This document shows positions 42,368 through 50,686 of a DNA stretch of 50,686 nucleotides, in pieces. Source of the DNA: W589 sp964611805 (GTDB taxonomy: Bacteria; Chloroflexota; Dehalococcoidia; Dehalococcoidales; Fen-1064); NCBI GenBank assembly GCA_964611805.1, contig CAZTBG010000008.1:1-50686 (forward strand), given 5' to 3'. The translations under genes and the position numbers were made by a program. The first letter of the stretch is position 1, and each line of letters starts with the position of its first letter. Under the pieces are notes generated by a model. It made no database searches. It was not told where the DNA came from and saw only the letters and a program-made list of their open reading frames with translations.

Positions 42368-43210
42368 ATGGAAGCTATAAAAGTGCTAGAATTAGGTACA
42401 ATGAGGGAGTTGACTTTCTTCAAATGGCTGTCGCGGGTCTTTGGTCGTCCTCTGATATACCTTGATATTCTGGCAGCTGTACTGGTACTGATCGGCTGGA
42501 TAGCCGGCTGGTACTTGAAGTTAAGCGGTACAGCCGGGCTCCTGGTGTGGACGGTACCTCTGACAGTGCTCCTCACGTCTGTCATTGTTGGCTTCTGTTA
42601 CGCGACTTACTCTCTGTTCACGGGGGATTTAAGTAAACCTGAGGAAGTCGGAACGGCCCCGGGGTTAGTGAGTGATGCCCGACCTCGCATCCGCTTTTTA
42701 GGATGGGAATCAACCGAAGCTCCACTGATTTTACCTGAGCGCGGAGAGCCACAAATCAAACCGAGGCCCTGGCTAACACGGCTGACCTTTGCCAATGAGC
42801 CTGACCTGCCGACCTCTGGAGGGATAGCCTATAAAGTGGCTGGCCATATCGAGTTTTATGATGCTTCTCGCGATAGCTTTTTTTTCGGGATGGTGGGACA
42901 GTGGTCGAATGACTCCGAAGAGGTAGCTGATAATCTGAGCGTGAGCCAGATTGATATGCTGTCCGATGCCACGCCGTATTACCTCGATTTGGTCCTGAAG
43001 TATGATGAAGATGAGGCGTGCTACGGTGTTAATAATGATACTGCTGTCCGTGCCCCGACTGACTGGAGGGACGAGAAAAGAAGGTTAGCGCAGGGGCTAT
43101 ACACTGTCAAGGTAGTGGTGCACGGTGCGAATGTAGCGGAAACATTCTGGTTTGGCCTCATTAATCGTGGCGGCGGTCGGAGGGTCAGGATACTTCAGAT
43201 TAGTACCTGA
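42368..43210 (+). CDS. Hypothetical membrane-anchored protein
   Basis: The 280-residue protein has two membrane helices near the N-terminus (IYLDILAAVLVLIGWIAGWYL and LLVWTVPLTVLLTSVIVGF). A soluble part of about 180 residues follows, rich in beta strands (HIEFYDASRDSFFFGMVGQW, YYLDLVLKYDEDEACYGVN, GLYTVKVVVHGANVAETFWF). That part looks like a beta-sandwich facing either side. ATG 42368 or ATG 42401 could be the start; neither has a strong ribosome-binding site. I do not recognise the family. Confidence 0.8.
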   Translation: MEAIKVLELGTMRELTFFKWLSRVFGRPLIYLDILAAVLVLIGWIAGWYLKLSGTAGLLVWTVPLTVLLTSVIVGFCYATYSLFTGDLSKPEEVGTAPGLVSDARPRIRFLGWESTEAPLILPERGEPQIKPRPWLTRLTFANEPDLPTSGGIAYKVAGHIEFYDASRDSFFFGMVGQWSNDSEEVADNLSVSQIDMLSDATPYYLDLVLKYDEDEACYGVNNDTAVRAPTDWRDEKRRLAQGLYTVKVVVHGANVAETFWFGLINRGGGRRVRILQIST

Positions 43211-43288
43211 ACAGGGTGGTTCCTGGTGTGGAATTCTGGCCTCTGAGTTTCAGGTAGGCATGGATAGACTGATATCACCGGGAGAAAG

Positions 43289-44029
43289 ATGAGAAGTGTC
43301 TCTGCTTTAGTCGGGCTTTTCAGGATTCGTTTCCGGATACACTATAGCTGGCTCTTGGCCATTATCCTGATACCCATCGCCCTGATAACCCAGTTTTCTC
43401 CGACCTACCCACTGTGGCAGAGGGCAGTTCTCGGAGTGTTCGCCAGCTTACTGTTCTTCGTGGCGATTGTTCTCCGTGAGTTTGTAATCAATTTCATCGC
43501 GGTCAGGAGAGGTGTTGTGGTAGATAGTGTTACCTTGTTTGTCTTTGGGGGTTTGTCTCAGGTTAATAAAGAAACGACTTCACCGGCTATCGAACTGCTG
43601 CTGGCCGCCTGCGGGCAATTGTTCAATGTAATAGTCGCCGGAGTCTTTTCTGTAATCTATTTTGTCCTGGTGAACACTGAGCATATTATGGTTCAGGTAC
43701 TTATGCAGTGGCTGGCGTTCATCTGGTTTATGCTGGCGATATTTCACCTTGTTCCCGGTCTGCCCCTGGACGGGGGCAGGGCGTTGCGGGCGCTCCTTTG
43801 GAGGTTAAATATCAGCTATGAAAGAGCGACGCGCATTGCCAGCTGGACTGGTTGGGTTATTGGCCTGGCCACTACTGCTGGCGCTATCGTGTTGCTATTC
43901 ATGACGCGAGAGTTGTTTACGGGGATATTGCTTGTGGTTGCTGGAGTTCTTCTACAGAATGCAGCCATCAACAGCCTCCGCATGGTTCGGCAGAGTCCTG
44001 TTTTGGATGTACAGCTGCCGGACGGCTAG
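43289..44029 (+). CDS. Site-2 protease-like membrane protein without zinc site (pseudoprotease)
   Basis: This is a paralogue of the M50 protease at 1649 with the same helix order and the shared VTLFVFGGLSQVNKE segment. The HExxH motif is gone: residues 63-67 read REFVI, so both zinc His are Arg63 and Ile67 while Glu64 stays. The second motif, PGLPLDGG, is intact with Asp161. There are no CBS domains. It cannot bind zinc in the usual way and is probably a non-catalytic, rhomboid-pseudoprotease-like binder or regulator. ATG follows gggagaaag. Its stop overlaps the stop of the convergent gene by four bases. Confidence 0.88.
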   Translation: MRSVSALVGLFRIRFRIHYSWLLAIILIPIALITQFSPTYPLWQRAVLGVFASLLFFVAIVLREFVINFIAVRRGVVVDSVTLFVFGGLSQVNKETTSPAIELLLAACGQLFNVIVAGVFSVIYFVLVNTEHIMVQVLMQWLAFIWFMLAIFHLVPGLPLDGGRALRALLWRLNISYERATRIASWTGWVIGLATTAGAIVLLFMTRELFTGILLVVAGVLLQNAAINSLRMVRQSPVLDVQLPDG

Positions 44030-45486
44030 TTGCTCGGTATACTGTCTGACAAGGTCTTTGTCGAAATCTCATCAATGACCTGTCTCTGGCAACTTTCCGT
44101 GTGGTAGGTTCTCCATGTCGCCTTGAACCAGCGGAAAGGGCTTTGTGCTTCAGACCATATTCGTAACCTGATGTCGCGGGAGTCTGTAGTCATCCATGAA
44201 ACCTGTCTAATGGCGGCCAGGGGGGTGCCATCTGTTATTTCGACCTCATAATAGGAGCGCGCTGTGTCTTCAGGTAGCAAGTCCTGCTGGTAGATGGTCC
44301 AGTCCAGTCGTACTGTCATTCTGGGCGCGGCCCCGGTCCGTATGTAGACCCGACAGTCTTCGGGGTCGTCAGGGTTGAGCCAGTGTACTTCCTTGACGCT
44401 TGTTAAAATTGGGATGGACAGCCGAGTGACCAGTATGCTACTCCGTTGAATCTGAGGTGGGTAATCGCCGAGCACGTCTTCCCACTCTAGCCACCTGGTC
44501 CAGTACTTGTTGCTATGCTCGAGCCGGCCGCTGCTAACGACGGCTTCACCAACAACATCAATCCAGTGGTCGGTACCCAGTAGCCAATCGGCCTTGTGCT
44601 CGAGACTGCCCTCTTTGGAGAGAACGGAACATTCGATGGGGTCCCCGAAGATGTAGCGGAGGGTACGGTCGGCAATGACTTGAGCCACTTCATCGATGCT
44701 ACCGAAATCACTGTGGCCAAACTGCCCGTAGTAGAAGACATCGGCTGCATCCGTATACTGCGCGGAGAGCGGTATCGCGCCATCATCCATGTCTCTCGGC
44801 CATAAGTCGACCCCGGCATGGTCAAATTGCTCGCTAAGTGGGGCTCCTTCCGCCGCTATGAATGCCAGCCAGTGTTTGTTCTTGCTTACCCATTCCCCAT
44901 CTTGAGAGCTGTCCCATGAGGCCACAGACTCACAGATTCCTTCGTCGGTACCCAGCATAACTGACCGACAGTAGTCCACCACCTCTCCACCGCCGGGGAT
45001 GTAGTAATCTTTCAGGCTCTTGATGGGACTGTTGATAGTGACGACCATCGCTGTCTTGTCGGCGAGGTTATTGATGTTATGGGCTACCGCATAGAGCGCT
45101 GTTTTACCTCCCATACTGTGCCCGATAATAATGAGGTCTTGTTTGTCACCGAAATGCTCGTTGATGTCGCTGGTGATATTCTGCGCCCAGGTCTCAATAT
45201 CCTCATAAGCCGGATAGCATCTTATCAGCATGTTCATCCTGATTTCGGTATCAGGGTTTTCTCGCTCATAGATGGAGGCAAAGGCCGGTAGCTGCTCTTT
45301 GATGGAATCGGCTAGGAGTTGCATGGAGCAGCTGGTGCCGCCCATGCCGTGGAGAAAAACGAAGTTCAGTTCTTTGACCTGGGTGGCAGCTTCCGGTGAG
45401 GACTGTGCTGATATGGGGAGGGCAGTCTGAAGGCAAAGCCCGAAGACCACCATCAGTATAAGCCGCCCCACGATACCTGCGAACAT
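44026..45486 (-). CDS. Secreted lipase-like alpha/beta hydrolase
   Basis: The 486-residue protein has a signal peptide (MFAGIVGRLILMVVFGLCL to PISAQ). The hydrolase part follows: FLHGMGGTS (oxyanion turn), IIIGHSMGGKTA with Ser in G-x-S-x-G, and FGHSDFGS, which may hold the catalytic His. The C-terminal 200 residues are a beta-rich domain with many Trp and Arg and no known motif. Four Cys could form disulphides outside the cell. ATG follows aggtgac. It is probably an esterase, lipase or depolymerase. Confidence 0.88.
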   Translation of the reverse strand: MFAGIVGRLILMVVFGLCLQTALPISAQSSPEAATQVKELNFVFLHGMGGTSCSMQLLADSIKEQLPAFASIYERENPDTEIRMNMLIRCYPAYEDIETWAQNITSDINEHFGDKQDLIIIGHSMGGKTALYAVAHNINNLADKTAMVVTINSPIKSLKDYYIPGGGEVVDYCRSVMLGTDEGICESVASWDSSQDGEWVSKNKHWLAFIAAEGAPLSEQFDHAGVDLWPRDMDDGAIPLSAQYTDAADVFYYGQFGHSDFGSIDEVAQVIADRTLRYIFGDPIECSVLSKEGSLEHKADWLLGTDHWIDVVGEAVVSSGRLEHSNKYWTRWLEWEDVLGDYPPQIQRSSILVTRLSIPILTSVKEVHWLNPDDPEDCRVYIRTGAAPRMTVRLDWTIYQQDLLPEDTARSYYEVEITDGTPLAAIRQVSWMTTDSRDIRLRIWSEAQSPFRWFKATWRTYHTESCQRQVIDEISTKTLSDSIPSN

Positions 45487-45884
45487 CTTGTCACCTGAAG
45501 GGAATAGTGTAGTGAAGGTACCAGTACAACGATACTCTAGGAGGCCGAATGGGTTTTGTCAAGGTTAGGCGATTGCCGGTAAAGCAGGGCGTCAGGAGTT
45601 GTTAGAAGTAATGAAATCAGTTTAAGACTGCAGAGCTTAACTTTTAATAGTAAAAAAGTAGCTCCTTATCATCTTGACAGCCTTGTGGAAAGGGATTAGA
45701 GTTTGACAGCACGGCAATTTAATAATAGGATGACACTCTTAGCAGCATACTTTTCCCTGCTTGGTGACGTAAGTGGTCGGCCCACTGGGATAGGAACGGC
45801 ATGTGGACGGACGAGATTGTCATCATTCTGTCCCGCTTCGGCGACTGGCGGGGTTATCTGTGAGAAATTATTACGGAGGAGGAC
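45487..45884. other. Divergent intergenic region before rpiB-gnd
   Basis: These 398 bases hold no convincing gene. A 61-codon TTG-started frame (45703-45888) and a 20-codon ATG frame (MWTDEIVIILSRFGDWRGYL, near 45803) exist but have no support. The promoter candidate is listed separately; a second TTGACA at 45703 with TAGGAT 17 bases later may form a tandem promoter. Confidence 0.5.
45674..45702 (+). promoter_or_regulatory. Candidate promoter of rpiB-gnd
   Basis: A perfect TTGACA (45674-45679), 17 bases and TAGAGT (45697-45702, 4 of 6) point to rpiB. The leader would be about 175 bases. Confidence 0.45.
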
Positions 45885-46388
45885 ATGAGGCTTTCTGAGG
45901 AAGGTAAGCTACGAGTTGCTTTTGGGGCTGACCACGGTGGTTTTCACCTCAAGCAGGAGATGGTCGCCCGGCTCAGGGACGAATATGAGGTACTGGATTT
46001 TGGGGCTGATTCATTTGAGCCGCATGACGACTATCCTGATTTCGTGGTGCTAGTTGCCGAAGCAGTTGTCTCTGGCAAGGCACAACGGGGTGTCATTATC
46101 TGCGGTAGCGGCGTCGGTGCCTGTATCGCCGCTAATAAAATGACTGGCATCCGTGCTGGTATCTGCCACGATGTTTACTCGGCGCATCAGGGCGTGGAGC
46201 ATGACGACATGAATGTCCTCTGCCTGGGAGCGCGTGTTATTGGCACCGAGCTGGCTGCGGAACTGGTAGCCGCTTTTCTGAGGGCACATTTCTCCGGCGA
46301 GGAACGTCATCGCCGCCGCCTTGAGAAGATACTGGCCATTGAGAAGCAGGCACTTTCCAGGGACGAGGGTAAAAAAGGAGGAGTATAG
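45885..46388 (+). CDS. rpiB: Ribose-5-phosphate isomerase B
   Basis: This RpiB/LacAB fold enzyme interconverts ribose-5-phosphate and ribulose-5-phosphate. It has FGADHGGFHLK near the N-terminus, ICGSGVGACIAANK with the expected catalytic Cys, and ARVIGTELAAELVAAFL. A His in CHDVYSA fits the family. The 167 residues include a slightly longer C-terminal helix. ATG follows acggaggagg. It is two bases before gnd, an operon of the pentose phosphate pathway. Confidence 0.94.
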   Translation: MRLSEEGKLRVAFGADHGGFHLKQEMVARLRDEYEVLDFGADSFEPHDDYPDFVVLVAEAVVSGKAQRGVIICGSGVGACIAANKMTGIRAGICHDVYSAHQGVEHDDMNVLCLGARVIGTELAAELVAAFLRAHFSGEERHRRRLEKILAIEKQALSRDEGKKGGV

Positions 46389-46390
46389 GC

Positions 46391-47302
46391 ATGGAACTGG
46401 GGATGATTGGTCTCGGCCGTATGGGCAGCAACATGGCGCTTCGTCTCATGCGTGGCGGCCATAACGTCGTGGTTTATGACCCGATAGAAGAATCGGTGAA
46501 GACCCTTACTGAAGAAGGCGCTAATGGTGCTGGTTCCGTGGCTGCACTGGTGGGCAAGCTGGCAGCCCCTCGTATCGTCTGGGTGATGGTACCATCCGGT
46601 GAGGCTGCTGAGGACGTTATCGACAAGCTGGCGGCAGAACTGACTGCCGGGGACACGATTATTGATGGTGGTAATTCCAACTATAAGGATAGCATGCGGC
46701 GGGCGGCCGCCGTGGCAGAGAAGGGGCTTTACTTTCTAGATGTCGGCACCAGCGGAGGCATCTGGGGTCTTGAGGGGGGTTACTGCCTGATGGTAGGGGG
46801 TGATTATGGTGTCTACCAGCGACTGGAGCCTATCTTTCAAACGCTGGCGCCTTCACCACAGGATGGTTATGGCTATGTTGGGCCCAGCGGGGCTGGCCAT
46901 TTCGTCAAGATGGTCCATAATGGCGTCGAATACGCACTGATGGAGGCCTACGCTGAGGGCTTCGAGCTGATGCAAGCAAAGCAGGATTTCCCCCTTAATC
47001 TTGCCCAGATATCCCAGATATGGCGGTACGGCAGCGTGGTCCGGTCATGGTTGCTGGACTTGACGGCTGCCGTCTTGCAGGAAGATCCAGGATTACATAA
47101 TGTCCAGGCCTATGTCGAAGATACTGGTGAGGGGCGGTGGACTATAGAGGAGTCGATTAATCTCGGGGTACCAATCCCGGCCATCACCGACTCGGTCCAG
47201 GTGCGGTTTCGCTCCCGGCAGGACAGTCCCTTTAGCGGTCGGTTGATGGCGGCGCTGCGGAAGAAGTTCGGTGGCCATGCCGTGAGGACAAGAGAAGGAT
47301 AA
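46391..47302 (+). CDS. gnd: 6-phosphogluconate dehydrogenase, short NAD-type
   Basis: This enzyme oxidises and decarboxylates 6-phosphogluconate to ribulose-5-phosphate, the substrate of RpiB. It has IGLGRMGSNMALRLMRGGH for the dinucleotide, with Asp in VVYDPIE after the second strand, which suggests NAD+ preference. GGNSNYKDS, DVGTSGGIWGLEGGY and KMVHNGVEY (catalytic Lys, substrate-binding His and Asn) follow. The 303-residue form is the short class. No glucose-6-phosphate dehydrogenase is in the window. It lies two bases after rpiB, so translation is probably coupled. Confidence 0.94.
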   Translation: MELGMIGLGRMGSNMALRLMRGGHNVVVYDPIEESVKTLTEEGANGAGSVAALVGKLAAPRIVWVMVPSGEAAEDVIDKLAAELTAGDTIIDGGNSNYKDSMRRAAAVAEKGLYFLDVGTSGGIWGLEGGYCLMVGGDYGVYQRLEPIFQTLAPSPQDGYGYVGPSGAGHFVKMVHNGVEYALMEAYAEGFELMQAKQDFPLNLAQISQIWRYGSVVRSWLLDLTAAVLQEDPGLHNVQAYVEDTGEGRWTIEESINLGVPIPAITDSVQVRFRSRQDSPFSGRLMAALRKKFGGHAVRTREG

Positions 47303-47347
47303 CATCGGGGGTTGAGGTGCTGTGAGGTAAGGACGGACGCACTGACT

Positions 47348-48712
47348 TTACTGCAGTCTCACCGGCACGTCTGCTCTTCTTAGCTCGCGTATCTGGGGAA
47401 TAAGCAGTATGATGGTCATTATGAAAGTGAGTCCGTCAGAAATCGGGAATGCCAGCCACACGCCGTCTACGCCTAAATATCGTGGCAATGTGAATATCAG
47501 GGGAATCAAGAACAGGAAGGGCCTCGATATGGCGGTAACGAACGACTGTAGGGCTTTCCCGACTGATTGGAATGTCAGTGAGCCAACCATGATGAAACCC
47601 ATCAGGTACATGGCCAGGAAGATGCGTTTTGCCGCATGAGAAGCCAGAGCAATAAGCTCACTGTCGTTGGTGAAAATACGAACTAGGGGTTCCGGGGCGA
47701 AGTAGAGAACCATAAATGATATAATACAGAGGCCCGTTGAGGCAACAAAGGCGAGTTTCATGGCTCTCCACGCTCTATCATAGCGTTTCGCCCCGTAGTT
47801 GAAGCCCAGCACCGGTTGAAGTCCCTGGCCGGTAACCATGCCCGGCATTATGGCAAACATCATTATCCGGTTAATGATGCCATAGGCAGACACGGCAAAG
47901 TCACCACCATAGTTAACAAGTGCTCTGTTTACGAGAATTGCGGATAGGCTGCCGGCTATCGTCCTGGCAAACGACGCGACTCCTATGGCAAGAATCGCTT
48001 TCATAATACTGAATTCAAGAATCAGGTTCTGTGCATGGATTTTGAGGAAGCTCTTTCCCGATAAGTAATACCTGATGAAGTAAGCAGTCGGAAGCAGCTG
48101 GGCTAGCACGGTAGCCAGTGCTGCTCCCTTTATACCCATATCTAGCGGTATTATAAATATCGCGTCAAGTATGATGTTGGCCACTGCTCCTATAATCATT
48201 CCCGTCATAGGGACGCGGGCATTTCCCTCGGACCTTATCAGGGCATTTGAGGCCATGGAAAATGTACGGAAGACTGTCCCCGTAAGAATGATTGTCATGT
48301 AGTCTCTGGCATAGGGGAGGATATTCTCAGAGGCCCCCATAAGCCTGAGCCAGAAGTCTGCATTGGACAGGCCGGCTATGGTGATTATGGATGCTAGCAC
48401 CACGATTGAGGTGATAGCGTTACCCAGGGCACGTTCAGCCTTGGCAGAGTCGCCACCCCCGATTAGCCTCGAGATTACCGACGCTCCACCCATGCCGAAC
48501 ATTTGACCGAGACCCATCGACAGCATCTGAAATGGAAAAACGATGGAAAGTCCGGCGATGCCGAGAGGACCAACGTAATGGCCGATGAAGATGGTGTCGA
48601 CTACGTTGTATAGCGTCATGACGAACATGCCGAAAAAGGCGGGAGTTGATAATTTCAGCATTAGTCGTCCGACCCGGTCATCGTCAAGCATGCTGGAACC
48701 GCGTCTATCCAT
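47348..48712 (-). CDS. MATE family efflux transporter
   Basis: The 454 residues form about twelve membrane helices in two similar halves. LSTPAFFGMFVMTLYNVVDTIFIGHYVG is the typical MATE first helix, and ALIRSEGNARVPMTGMIIGAVANIILD is a family signature. It exports cationic drugs or metabolites driven by Na+ or H+. The start is unsure: ATG 48712, or the internal ATG at 48691 (MLDDDRVG); neither has a strong ribosome-binding site. It lies downstream of the ABC exporter pair on the same strand, 74 bases after the permease. Confidence 0.93.
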   Translation of the reverse strand: MDRRGSSMLDDDRVGRLMLKLSTPAFFGMFVMTLYNVVDTIFIGHYVGPLGIAGLSIVFPFQMLSMGLGQMFGMGGASVISRLIGGGDSAKAERALGNAITSIVVLASIITIAGLSNADFWLRLMGASENILPYARDYMTIILTGTVFRTFSMASNALIRSEGNARVPMTGMIIGAVANIILDAIFIIPLDMGIKGAALATVLAQLLPTAYFIRYYLSGKSFLKIHAQNLILEFSIMKAILAIGVASFARTIAGSLSAILVNRALVNYGGDFAVSAYGIINRIMMFAIMPGMVTGQGLQPVLGFNYGAKRYDRAWRAMKLAFVASTGLCIISFMVLYFAPEPLVRIFTNDSELIALASHAAKRIFLAMYLMGFIMVGSLTFQSVGKALQSFVTAISRPFLFLIPLIFTLPRYLGVDGVWLAFPISDGLTFIMTIILLIPQIRELRRADVPVRLQ

Positions 48713-48786
48713 GAGTATGAGTGCACGTCCTTTCAGGTTTATGTGGTCCCATCTCAGTATTGAAGGGACCTCTTCTGGTGAATAGA

Positions 48787-49608
48787 CTACTCCTGCTTGC
48801 TGAAAGACCAGATAGCCAGGGACAGGAGTATAACGCCCAGGACTGCCATGACAACCGCATCCTCGATTATGCCCATCGTATGACCGAATATCGTGACGCC
48901 GAAGGCATAACCACCGTCTCCTGGTAAACCGTTTGTAGACGATAAATTACCGCTCAGGAAGACCTGGCGAATAGCATCAACGCCGTAGGTTAGAGGATTG
49001 AACTTGGAAAGGACCTCCAGCCATACCGGTACGTTATTGATAGGGAAAAATACGCCGGACAGGAAGATAAGGGGCATGATTATAATCTGCATCAACATCT
49101 GAAATCCCTGCTGAGAGCGCATCCGTGAGGCCATCAGAATGCCCAGGCCCGAAAGACAGATTGATACGATAAGCAACAGGGGTATCAGCTTGAGTACCAG
49201 GATGAAGTCAATCTTGACCCCGATGATTGGTGCCAGCGCCAGCATGATAAGCCCTTGACCAATGGCTATTACACCGTTACCGGTTACCTTGCCCAGCACA
49301 ATGCCAGTCCGGCTTAATGGCGCTACCATGACCTCTCTCAGGAATCCGAACTCACGGTCCCAGACCATTGAGAGCCCCGACATTAGTGAGCTCATAAGTA
49401 CCGTCATGGCAACGATACCGGGATACATGAATTGTACGAAATCAACCCCCGGGGCCAGGGCACCGATGACGCGGTTAAATCCGGCCCCAAAGATTATCAG
49501 GAATAGTAATGGCATGGCGAACGAGCCAATGAGACGGGGGCGGTCCCCTACGAAACGTAGGAGGTCGCGGTAAGCGATGACCCATGTTGCTCTGAATACT
49601 GCTTCCAT
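48787..49608 (-). CDS. ABC-2 type transporter permease
   Basis: The 273 residues have six membrane helices and the ABC-2 pattern: AYRDLLRFVGDRPRLIGSFAMPLLFL at the start, PGIVAMTVLMSSLMSGLSMVWDREFG in the middle, and NPLTYGVDAIRQVFL toward the end. It is the membrane partner of the ATPase gene seven bases upstream. The DrrAB-type pair exports drugs, lipids or polysaccharide units. Confidence 0.94.
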   Translation of the reverse strand: MEAVFRATWVIAYRDLLRFVGDRPRLIGSFAMPLLFLIIFGAGFNRVIGALAPGVDFVQFMYPGIVAMTVLMSSLMSGLSMVWDREFGFLREVMVAPLSRTGIVLGKVTGNGVIAIGQGLIMLALAPIIGVKIDFILVLKLIPLLLIVSICLSGLGILMASRMRSQQGFQMLMQIIIMPLIFLSGVFFPINNVPVWLEVLSKFNPLTYGVDAIRQVFLSGNLSSTNGLPGDGGYAFGVTIFGHTMGIIEDAVVMAVLGVILLSLAIWSFSKQE

Positions 49609-49615
49609 AGTTATC

Positions 49616-50590
49616 TCAATGCCTCATCATCATCCTGAATTGTGCCCAGGGAGCGGCTTCCTGGTCCCGAATGGCACGGCCAGTCAGTTTCAGGAATACG
49701 TCATCCAGGGTCGGTCGATGTATGTTGATGGAGACCACTTTGCTCTGAAAACTGCGCATAAACTCGGGCAGGAAGGTCTCACCATGCGGAACGCAGAAGG
49801 TAATCGTCTTGTCCTGAAGCTCAGGTGACAGGTTGTATTTTTCTTTTAGTTCGAGCATGGCCTTTGGCGAGTCCTCGGCTTCCAGAATCACAACATCGCC
49901 ACCCATGGAGTCTTTAAGGTTATCAGGGGTATCCAGCGCTACTATCTTCCCCTGGTCAATAACAGCGATACGGTCACAGTTCTCTGCTTCATCCATGTAG
50001 TGTGTGGTCATGAAAATGGTCAGCTCTTCCTGCTTGCGCAATACGTGGATATACTCCCAGACATGGTATCGTGTCTGGGGGTCAAGCCCGAGAGTAGGTT
50101 CGTCCAGAAACAGAATCTGCGGGTGGTGCAGCAGACCCCGCGCAATTTCCAGACGTCTTTTCATGCCACCGGAGTAGGTGCTCACTTTGCTCTTGCGGCG
50201 GTCAGAAAGCTCCACCAGTTCCAGTAGCTGGTCTAAGCGTTTCTCTCTTTCGCCCCTTGGGACGCCATACGCATAGGCATGGAAGAGGAGGTTCTGCTCA
50301 GCGGTCAGATAATCGTCAAGAGTGGGGTCCTGAAAGACCAGACCGATGACCCGCTGTACCTGCCGGCGTTGCTTCAGCGTGTCGTATCCGTTTACAGTCG
50401 CTCTGCCGCTGGTGGGCTTTAGCAGTGTGCATATCATGCTTATGGTGGTTGTCTTGCCGGCCCCGTTTGGACCGAGAAAACCAAATATCTCCCCTTTATA
50501 TACACGGAAAGAAATGGAATCCACTGCCGTTATCTGGCCGAATTTCTTTGTCAGGTCATGTATCTCTATGATATTTGTCCCGGTGTCCAT
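49616..50590 (-). CDS. ABC transporter ATP-binding protein (DrrA-type)
   Basis: It has Walker A GPNGAGKTT, Q-loop VFQDPTLD, signature YSGGMKRRLEIARGL, Walker B ILFLDEP and the switch His in MTTHYMDEAE. A C-terminal extension of about 90 residues (from MGGDVVILEAED) matches the DrrA class. I start at ATG 50590 because the gaggttgggg stretch before it can bind the ribosome; GTG 50608 in frame would add six residues. It partners the permease downstream. Nothing else is visible in the last 80 bases. Confidence 0.95.
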   Translation of the reverse strand: MDTGTNIIEIHDLTKKFGQITAVDSISFRVYKGEIFGFLGPNGAGKTTTISMICTLLKPTSGRATVNGYDTLKQRRQVQRVIGLVFQDPTLDDYLTAEQNLLFHAYAYGVPRGEREKRLDQLLELVELSDRRKSKVSTYSGGMKRRLEIARGLLHHPQILFLDEPTLGLDPQTRYHVWEYIHVLRKQEELTIFMTTHYMDEAENCDRIAVIDQGKIVALDTPDNLKDSMGGDVVILEAEDSPKAMLELKEKYNLSPELQDKTITFCVPHGETFLPEFMRSFQSKVVSINIHRPTLDDVFLKLTGRAIRDQEAAPWAQFRMMMRH

Positions 50591-50686
50591 ATATCCCCAA
50601 CCTCTCACATAGGCTATAACTAAATCACCGAATTCCTTACTGAAGTTTTGAGAGTATGTCTCGCAGCTTTCTCAGCGAAGTCGATA

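Noticed and set aside
45703..45888. 61-codon frame before rpiB
   Set aside because: TTG start without a ribosome-binding site; lies in the leader of rpiB and has no protein-like features.

Overview
The window looks like a metagenome-assembled scaffold from an uncultured bacterium of about 50% GC. The gene families fit Chloroflexota, probably Dehalococcoidia-like: a staygreen homologue, TreT, a DUF3417-type glucan phosphorylase, many FadE and CoA-transferase genes, and a cattRcgag/aatctc palindromic element. This placement is inference. Two runs of exactly 100 N are each flanked by a perfect 55-bp direct repeat. That is the signature of overlapping contig ends joined by a scaffolder, so neither gap is likely to hide sequence.

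Left part (1-18,500), mostly + strand: the end of a sensor histidine kinase, an amber-interrupted small membrane protein, a site-2 protease with CBS domains, an HtrA lipoprotein protease, two double-domain universal stress proteins, galT, a TreT-like trehalose synthase, a P3A-type H+-ATPase, a GAPDH gene with its middle deleted, D-lactate dehydrogenase, alpha-glucan phosphorylase, 6-phosphofructokinase, pyruvate kinase and a HEAT-repeat protein. Together they suggest a stress and starvation block: envelope quality control, Usp proteins, mobilisation of storage glucan through glycolysis to lactate, and a proton pump to hold the membrane potential.

Middle part (19,471-36,219): a 17-kb acyl-CoA catabolic island. 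It has three CoA-transferases of different types (CaiB/BaiF, GctAB-like, acetyl-CoA hydrolase/transferase) and no visible acyl-CoA ligase. It also has an atypical crotonase, a ferredoxin-nitroreductase fusion, a second nitroreductase, a thiolase, three acyl-CoA dehydrogenases (two forming a FadE alpha/beta-like pair), an SDR, an NPD-family flavoprotein, and a thiolase fold without its Cys and His residues next to a DUF35 protein. The last pair resembles the steroid side-chain aldolase Ltp2/ChsH2-DUF35. The gene content recalls actinobacterial sterol-ring catabolism and is the most interesting system here.

Right part (36,685-50,686): a lipoprotein; a secreted protein built of ten consecutive 11-residue repeats, ended by a strong bidirectional terminator; a staygreen (Mg-dechelatase family) homologue followed on the same strand by a membrane protein, a B12-binding radical SAM enzyme and an alpha/beta hydrolase; two hypothetical small genes around a divergent regulatory region; a membrane protein; a site-2 protease paralogue that has lost its zinc-binding histidines; a secreted lipase-like hydrolase; rpiB-gnd; a MATE exporter; and an ABC-2 permease with its ATPase. 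I saw no rRNA, tRNA, CRISPR array or insertion sequence.
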